Source: a virus. From it: a DNA stretch of 44,621 bases. The first letter of the stretch is position 1, and each line of letters begins with the position of its first letter. Made by a program: the position numbers and the translations under genes. The notes under the pieces were generated by a model, which was given only the letters and a program-made list of their open reading frames with translations, ran no database searches and had not been told where the DNA came from. Shown piece after piece: positions 41,072-44,621 of this stretch. The stretch spans positions 1-44,621 of IMG/VR virus record IMGVR_UViG_3300030106_001225; one strand, 5' to 3'.

Positions 41072-42886
41072 TTATTCTGATTCAACTTTTGTTGATAAAA
41101 AAGAAAAGTTTATTGGTATTGTTTTCTCTTCTTGCATTGTTATAGCTTTAAACAGAGGTTTTTGAGTTTTCCACGAATTGAATCCAGTGTGAGAAAGATT
41201 CATCACAAACTGATGAGGATCATCCAATGGTGTGGGTTGACCACCAGTCTCAACTTCTCTAACTTTTCTTATGTGTAACTCACTGAGCTTCCGTATGCTA
41301 TGATCTGGCGATTGAACCTTTCGATGAAGTGTTATGAAGCAATCAGCTCTATTCACAAACTTGCCTCCTCCCTCTGTATCTTCAGCATAAGGAGCTACTG
41401 GTAAACCATCAGCACCTTTACGTCTTTGAGCTTCAGTAACAGCGTGCATGTTTAGCCATACAGCTACATTGTTTGTTTTACTAAATGTAAGAAACTCACT
41501 TGCTGCTTCATAGTGATAGTCATGAACACCTATTCTAGAGTTCTTCATGTCAAGCTTTAAGCTGTTGTATGGATCTATAAACACAGCGTCCACCTCTTGC
41601 TGCCTCATAATCTTTTCCATAAACACTATCAAATCGCTATAGCTATACACATTATTGTTATTTATTACAACAAAGTGATCTTGAACCCACTTGTAAGCCT
41701 CACGCCTTTGAAAGTAAGTCATGTCTCCAATCTTTCTATCCATAGCGAACTGCATAATATTCATCTTTACAGATGCGGTTCTATTTTCGCTTGAGTATAT
41801 GATCCATTTCCAGTCATGTCTAACTACTGAGTTTACTATAAGGTATAAAGCTGTAGTAGTTTTTCCCACATTGCTATGTCCGTTGATAATTAAAAACTCC
41901 TTCTTATATCTGAAGTACTCATCTAACTGTGTATCTCCAGTCAATAACCCCAACTCTATCTTACCTTGAGAATAATCATCTATCCATCTAAAGTCCTCAT
42001 CATCAGATGATATAAACGACATGTCTCCATCATTAATTAACAGCTCCCTCTTAGCTGCTTTCTCTTCATCAATGATTTCTTTAATGGGCAGCTCTTTACC
42101 ATACTCAATGCCATCTCTTATTGTCAGTTTAGCTAAAGATTCAGACTCGATATCTCTTTTGCTTATTTCACGAAGCAGTACTCTTACTGCCTCCTCTTCT
42201 TCTAGTCTACCTGCTGATATGTAACCACCACATAATCGTGCCGCCTGGACTAATGCTTTATGCTTGCCGCCATCTGGTGCTTGACGTATCATACGACAAG
42301 CAAGATTTAACTTCATATAATCTGTATGATCGTACGCCTCATTGACTGGCACTTGCGCTTCAGCTAGCTCAGATGTAAACGCCCCAAATTTTTTATACTC
42401 ATCTTTTATGATGATGTCTGGATCATATGATTCGTAACAGGCACGAGATTCATTTATACCAGACTGATCTACCTCAAGGCCATGCTGCTTCTCAAAGTAT
42501 TTTACAAGCGCTCTGAAGTGATCTCTGTGCCTTTCAGGATTAGTGATTTTAACAAGAGCTTTTACTCCGCTACCACTTGGTGATACCCAACATGAATATA
42601 TGTAATCGTCTGTAGCTAAAGCTTTTTTAGTTGCATCAACGTCAACGTGGTCAAAATCAAGAACAATATATCCACTATGTTCAAATAGCGCTTCGTCAGA
42701 TCGTTTAGAAAACTCTCCACTAAAGCATACAATCGGAAGTCTTTTCTTTTTATCCTTCTTCCCGTCACGTACTTGTTTTATTAGAGTACCAGACTTCCCC
42801 GACTGGATCCTCTTCAATGCTGTTTCTAGTTGTATGTGATGCGGTGCTTCCTTCTCGTATATGTTCTTGAATATTGTTACTTGCAT
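41072..42886 (-). CDS. Primase-helicase fusion (VirE_N/BT4734-like plus RecA/DnaB-like)
   Basis: A 604-aa replication protein. The N-terminal part resembles the BT4734/VirE_N primase-polymerase-like domain of Bacteroidetes: YIVLDFDHVD (Asp77, Asp79) and SPSGSGVKALVKI (102-114). The C-terminal half is a RecA/DnaB-type ATPase with Walker A GHSNVGKTT (336-344) and Walker B VDAVFIDPYNSL (Asp438). It should both prime and unwind DNA at the fork, much as T7 gp4 does with a different primase. The first ~60 residues (MQVTIFKNIYEKEAPHHIQL...) match the usual start of this domain, so the 122-nt overlap with the upstream gene is accepted as real. Confidence 0.8.
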   Translation of the reverse strand: MQVTIFKNIYEKEAPHHIQLETALKRIQSGKSGTLIKQVRDGKKDKKKRLPIVCFSGEFSKRSDEALFEHSGYIVLDFDHVDVDATKKALATDDYIYSCWVSPSGSGVKALVKITNPERHRDHFRALVKYFEKQHGLEVDQSGINESRACYESYDPDIIIKDEYKKFGAFTSELAEAQVPVNEAYDHTDYMKLNLACRMIRQAPDGGKHKALVQAARLCGGYISAGRLEEEEAVRVLLREISKRDIESESLAKLTIRDGIEYGKELPIKEIIDEEKAAKRELLINDGDMSFISSDDEDFRWIDDYSQGKIELGLLTGDTQLDEYFRYKKEFLIINGHSNVGKTTTALYLIVNSVVRHDWKWIIYSSENRTASVKMNIMQFAMDRKIGDMTYFQRREAYKWVQDHFVVINNNNVYSYSDLIVFMEKIMRQQEVDAVFIDPYNSLKLDMKNSRIGVHDYHYEAASEFLTFSKTNNVAVWLNMHAVTEAQRRKGADGLPVAPYAEDTEGGGKFVNRADCFITLHRKVQSPDHSIRKLSELHIRKVREVETGGQPTPLDDPHQFVMNLSHTGFNSWKTQKPLFKAITMQEEKTIPINFSFLSTKVESE

Positions 42887-43139
42887 TGTCTATTGCGATC
42901 ATTAGTAGAACCATGTATCCTGCACAGTCCATCAGTGTGTCTTCGGTTTCATCACTAACCCCCACGTTAGCTATTCTCTTTAACTTATCGTCAAGTCTTA
43001 TCTTAATAGCCTCTACAGAATCAAGTTTAGAAAATATATTTGCTGGGTTCAGCACTGAATCTCCATAAGCTTCATTCTTCTTAATTAGAAGATTCATAAG
43101 CTCGTTGCATTTGTTCGTTAACTTTTCGTTTGTGTTCAT
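42765..43139 (-). CDS. NMAD1/DUF1599-like small protein
   Basis: A 124-aa protein. CNELMNLLIKKNEAYGDS, NIFSKLDSVEAIKIRLDDK, KRIANVG and SDETEDTLMDCAGYMVLLMI give the E-Y-G, R-x-D-D-K and E-D-T-x-D motifs of DUF1599/nucleotide-modification-associated domain 1. Such MazG-like helical proteins probably contact nucleotides; in this phage the substrate is unknown. The C-terminal ~40 residues (from about Asn85) overlap the primase-helicase start in another frame. It also overlaps the upstream gene by 59 nt. Confidence 0.6.
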   Translation of the reverse strand: MNTNEKLTNKCNELMNLLIKKNEAYGDSVLNPANIFSKLDSVEAIKIRLDDKLKRIANVGVSDETEDTLMDCAGYMVLLMIAIDNASNNIQEHIREGSTASHTTRNSIEEDPVGEVWYSNKTST

Positions 43140-43371
43140 CTAAGCTGACTTGTGATCGTGATAACTCTACTATCTCTAGTATCTCACGAATAATTATATC
43201 TTTATTTTTGGCCTTTGGTGTAAAATACTTTTCACGAAGGCGGTGCATAGTTTTTGCATCATATTTAACTATGTCTGACGGTGTATCAAACACCGTTACA
43301 ATCCATACACGACGCTCGTGTACAACCTTCCGTTTCTTGAAGGCGACACGAACGTGCATATGTTTAATCAT
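43081..43371 (-). CDS. Hypothetical basic protein
   Basis: A 96-aa protein starting at the ATG at 43371, 4 nt after the stop of the upstream gene. A longer frame back to 43536 would overlap that gene by 161 nt and is rejected. Features: a basic strand region VRVAFKKRKVVHERRVWIVT, a YDAKTMHRLREKYF helix and a long polar helix near the end. The function is not recognised; nucleic-acid contact is possible because of the charge. It overlaps the next gene by 59 nt. Confidence 0.55.
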   Translation of the reverse strand: MIKHMHVRVAFKKRKVVHERRVWIVTVFDTPSDIVKYDAKTMHRLREKYFTPKAKNKDIIIREILEIVELSRSQVSLDEHKRKVNEQMQRAYESSN

Positions 43372-43375
43372 AGGT

Positions 43376-43681
43376 TTAGAATGGGACTCCATCCGTAGCT
43401 GCCTCTTGCTTTGCTTTTCTAGCAGCTTTCTTAGCTTTCGCTCCTTCGCTATTCTCGTCGTATACGCTGCAACATGGCTTGCCAGACTGCGCAATAAACA
43501 ATTTGAAGTATGCGTTACCTCCATGCCCTTCAGCATTCTTAGAAGTAATGTACTTATCTAGTACCTCTCTTAGATCTGCTTCTTTAATCTTTACAGACCA
43601 GCTTGAAAGTTGACCTTCGTAATAACGAGGCTCTTCACAGTACCCAATTAGTACTGAATCGTGTTGTTTTGAATCACTCAT
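43376..43681 (-). CDS. SSB-like small protein with acidic/PF tail
   Basis: A 101-aa protein. A compact N-terminal part (SSWSVKIKEADLREVLDKYI, GGNAYFKLFIAQSGKPCCSV) is followed by a Lys/Ala helix and the C-terminal tip ATDGVPF. The short tail ending in Pro-Phe resembles the tip by which bacterial and phage SSBs recruit partner proteins (D-D-I-P-F type). The body is not a clear OB fold by eye, so an ssDNA-binding role is an inference. It lies beside the exonuclease and primase-helicase genes, where an SSB would be expected. The 93-nt AT-rich gap upstream of it shows no clear TAnnTTTG box. Confidence 0.5.
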   Translation of the reverse strand: MSDSKQHDSVLIGYCEEPRYYEGQLSSWSVKIKEADLREVLDKYITSKNAEGHGGNAYFKLFIAQSGKPCCSVYDENSEGAKAKKAARKAKQEAATDGVPF

Positions 43682-43774
43682 GATAAAATAAAATTAGTAA
43701 ATAGTATATGAAATAAATAAAAAGATATTGCGTAACATGCAAATCTGAATAGTTTCTGTTTTGTAGTTCTTTTT

Positions 43775-44530
43775 TTATACAATGAATTCTGCATAGTGGT
43801 TTTGTGTTGGTGAGCCTTCGGTTAACCATTGTTTAATGTTACCTACAGCTTGATTAAACTTCATTTCGCCTTTAAATAATGTCTCGTCAGAGCATTTAAC
43901 TAAGGCAGGGTAGAATGGGTAAGCTTTCTCTTGGACGACCCAGTAGTAATCCTTAATCCCAAACACACTGGTATATATATAAGCTTGTATGTCATAGCTA
44001 AAACTATTGACATCATAACGGAACTTAGATACGCTGCGTGATGACTTACTATCTGTTATAAATCCATCGCCTAAACAATCAAGAAATCCTTTTACAGGTA
44101 CTCCATCAATATCTTCATTGAATTCTACCTGATACTTGCCTGATAAGTAGCTACTAAGCAGTCCACAAGCTTCAAGTCTTTCGATCATCTCACTCGCTTT
44201 CTTCCAATCCTCCGAGCTGATGAGCGTCTTATCCGAGTTCTCTTCAGCAACTTGCGCCTTCCATTCTCTGTATTTTTTAGTATTCCTAGGGTACTTACCA
44301 CCAATATCGGCGATGATATCGCTATCATCCAAATTATAAAATTGATCATTTACTTTCTCTGGTTCGAACAGCATCATGTCGTATAGACTTCCAAATGTCA
44401 GCGCATCTGATTCTTTCTTAAGCTGACCTCGCATGTACATTTCCCATAAACGCATGTCTCCTAGAGCATACTTCAATGATGAATATGATAGATGTGGTTT
44501 GCCTACTGCTTCTGTTAATTTATCTCTCAT
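43775..44530 (-). CDS. RecE/Cas4-like PD-(D/E)XK exonuclease
   Basis: A 251-aa protein with the layout of exonuclease VIII/Cas4-like nucleases. It begins with LSYSSLKYALGDMRLWEMYM and ALTFGSLYDMML, the usual N-terminal helices. The catalytic region is QVEFNEDIDGVPVKGFLD (Glu136, Asp151), DGFITDSKSS (Asp160, Lys162) and YDIQAYIYTSVF (Gln182). It would resect duplex ends for recombination or host DNA degradation. The ATG at 44530 overlaps the upstream partial gene by 11 nt. Metal ligands were assigned by pattern only. Confidence 0.7.
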   Translation of the reverse strand: MRDKLTEAVGKPHLSYSSLKYALGDMRLWEMYMRGQLKKESDALTFGSLYDMMLFEPEKVNDQFYNLDDSDIIADIGGKYPRNTKKYREWKAQVAEENSDKTLISSEDWKKASEMIERLEACGLLSSYLSGKYQVEFNEDIDGVPVKGFLDCLGDGFITDSKSSRSVSKFRYDVNSFSYDIQAYIYTSVFGIKDYYWVVQEKAYPFYPALVKCSDETLFKGEMKFNQAVGNIKQWLTEGSPTQNHYAEFIV

Positions 44531-44621
44531 TATTTAAATTATTCCAATGTTTAGTAGCTTCAAATATTTTTGTTGATATAGAATTGTTGTAAGCAAAGTG
44601 AGATAAAGCTTTAGCTTTAGC
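44520..44621 (-). CDS. Partial gene at right edge
   Basis: A frame open from the window edge gives 33 residues (AKAKALSHFAYNNSISTKIF, ending HWNNLNNER) and a stop at 44520-44522, overlapping the exonuclease start by 11 nt. The overlap fits the compact packing of this block, so it is probably the 3' end of a real gene. No family can be assigned from so little sequence. Confidence 0.4.
   Translation of the reverse strand, partial: AKAKALSHFAYNNSISTKIFEATKHWNNLNNER

Noticed and set aside
43034-43043. Another TATATTTGCT match on the plus strand
   Set aside because: It lies within a minus-strand gene and no plus-strand gene follows.
43278-43296. Perfect 7-bp palindrome ACGGTGT/ACACCGT
   Set aside because: It is intragenic, with no T tract and no second copy seen; chance is the simplest explanation.
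43372-43536. N-terminal extension of the 43081-43371 gene
   Set aside because: It would overlap the SSB-like gene heavily; an ATG at 43371 lies 4 nt after that gene's stop.
43130-43561. Long plus-strand frame of 143 codons
   Set aside because: It is opposite two or three minus-strand genes with better composition and family motifs.

Overview
The window looks like part of a tailed dsDNA phage (podovirus-like) of a Bacteroidetes, probably marine flavobacterial, host. Four signs point to the host. Intergenic promoter-like boxes match the Bacteroidetes -7 consensus TAnnTTTG. Starts lack Shine-Dalgarno sequences. The primase-helicase has a BT4734/VirE_N-type N-terminus. One secreted protein ends in a type IX secretion system (T9SS) C-terminal sorting domain. 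No integrase, CRISPR array, tRNA or insertion sequence was seen. DNA polymerase, small terminase and a classical endolysin are absent, and genes run off both edges, so this is a fragment of a larger genome.

Layout. Bases 1-39701 are read on the plus strand. They hold the large terminase (5'-truncated), the portal, a run of tiny lysine-rich proteins, small beta-rich virion proteins, scaffold and major capsid protein (to about 9.1 kb), then decoration or fibre-like proteins (9.1-12 kb), connector and tail-tube proteins (12.9-14.6 kb) and a 2334-aa tail protein. A dockerin-containing tail-associated protein, two internal virion proteins and a 2518-aa polyvalent ejection-type protein with an LPD38-like region follow (21.6-34.5 kb). 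The last part, 34.5-39.7 kb, is a chain of overlapping genes: holin-like protein, T9SS-exported repeat protein, small Cys protein, outer-membrane beta-barrel-like protein, spanin-like protein, exported thioredoxin-like protein without CxxC, and an SNase-type nuclease.

Bases 39703-44621 are read on the minus strand, converging on the late block. They encode DNA metabolism: two PD-(D/E)XK nucleases (one like T7 endonuclease I), a primase-helicase, an NMAD1/DUF1599-like protein, a small protein with an SSB-like acidic/PF tail, and a RecE/Cas4-like exonuclease.

The most unusual part is 34.9-38.7 kb. There the phage encodes a signal-peptide-bearing protein with about 12 Cys-bounded GCxDPxxxNYN repeats and a T9SS sorting domain, followed by an outer-membrane beta-barrel candidate. 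The same repeat occurs three times in the C-terminal region of the giant tail protein, and the next tail gene carries a paired dockerin-type calcium-binding motif. This suggests a programme that changes or mimics the host surface during infection. Regulation also looks distinctive: six TATATTTGCA-like boxes precede gene starts, and three lie so close to the ATG that the transcripts would be leaderless.
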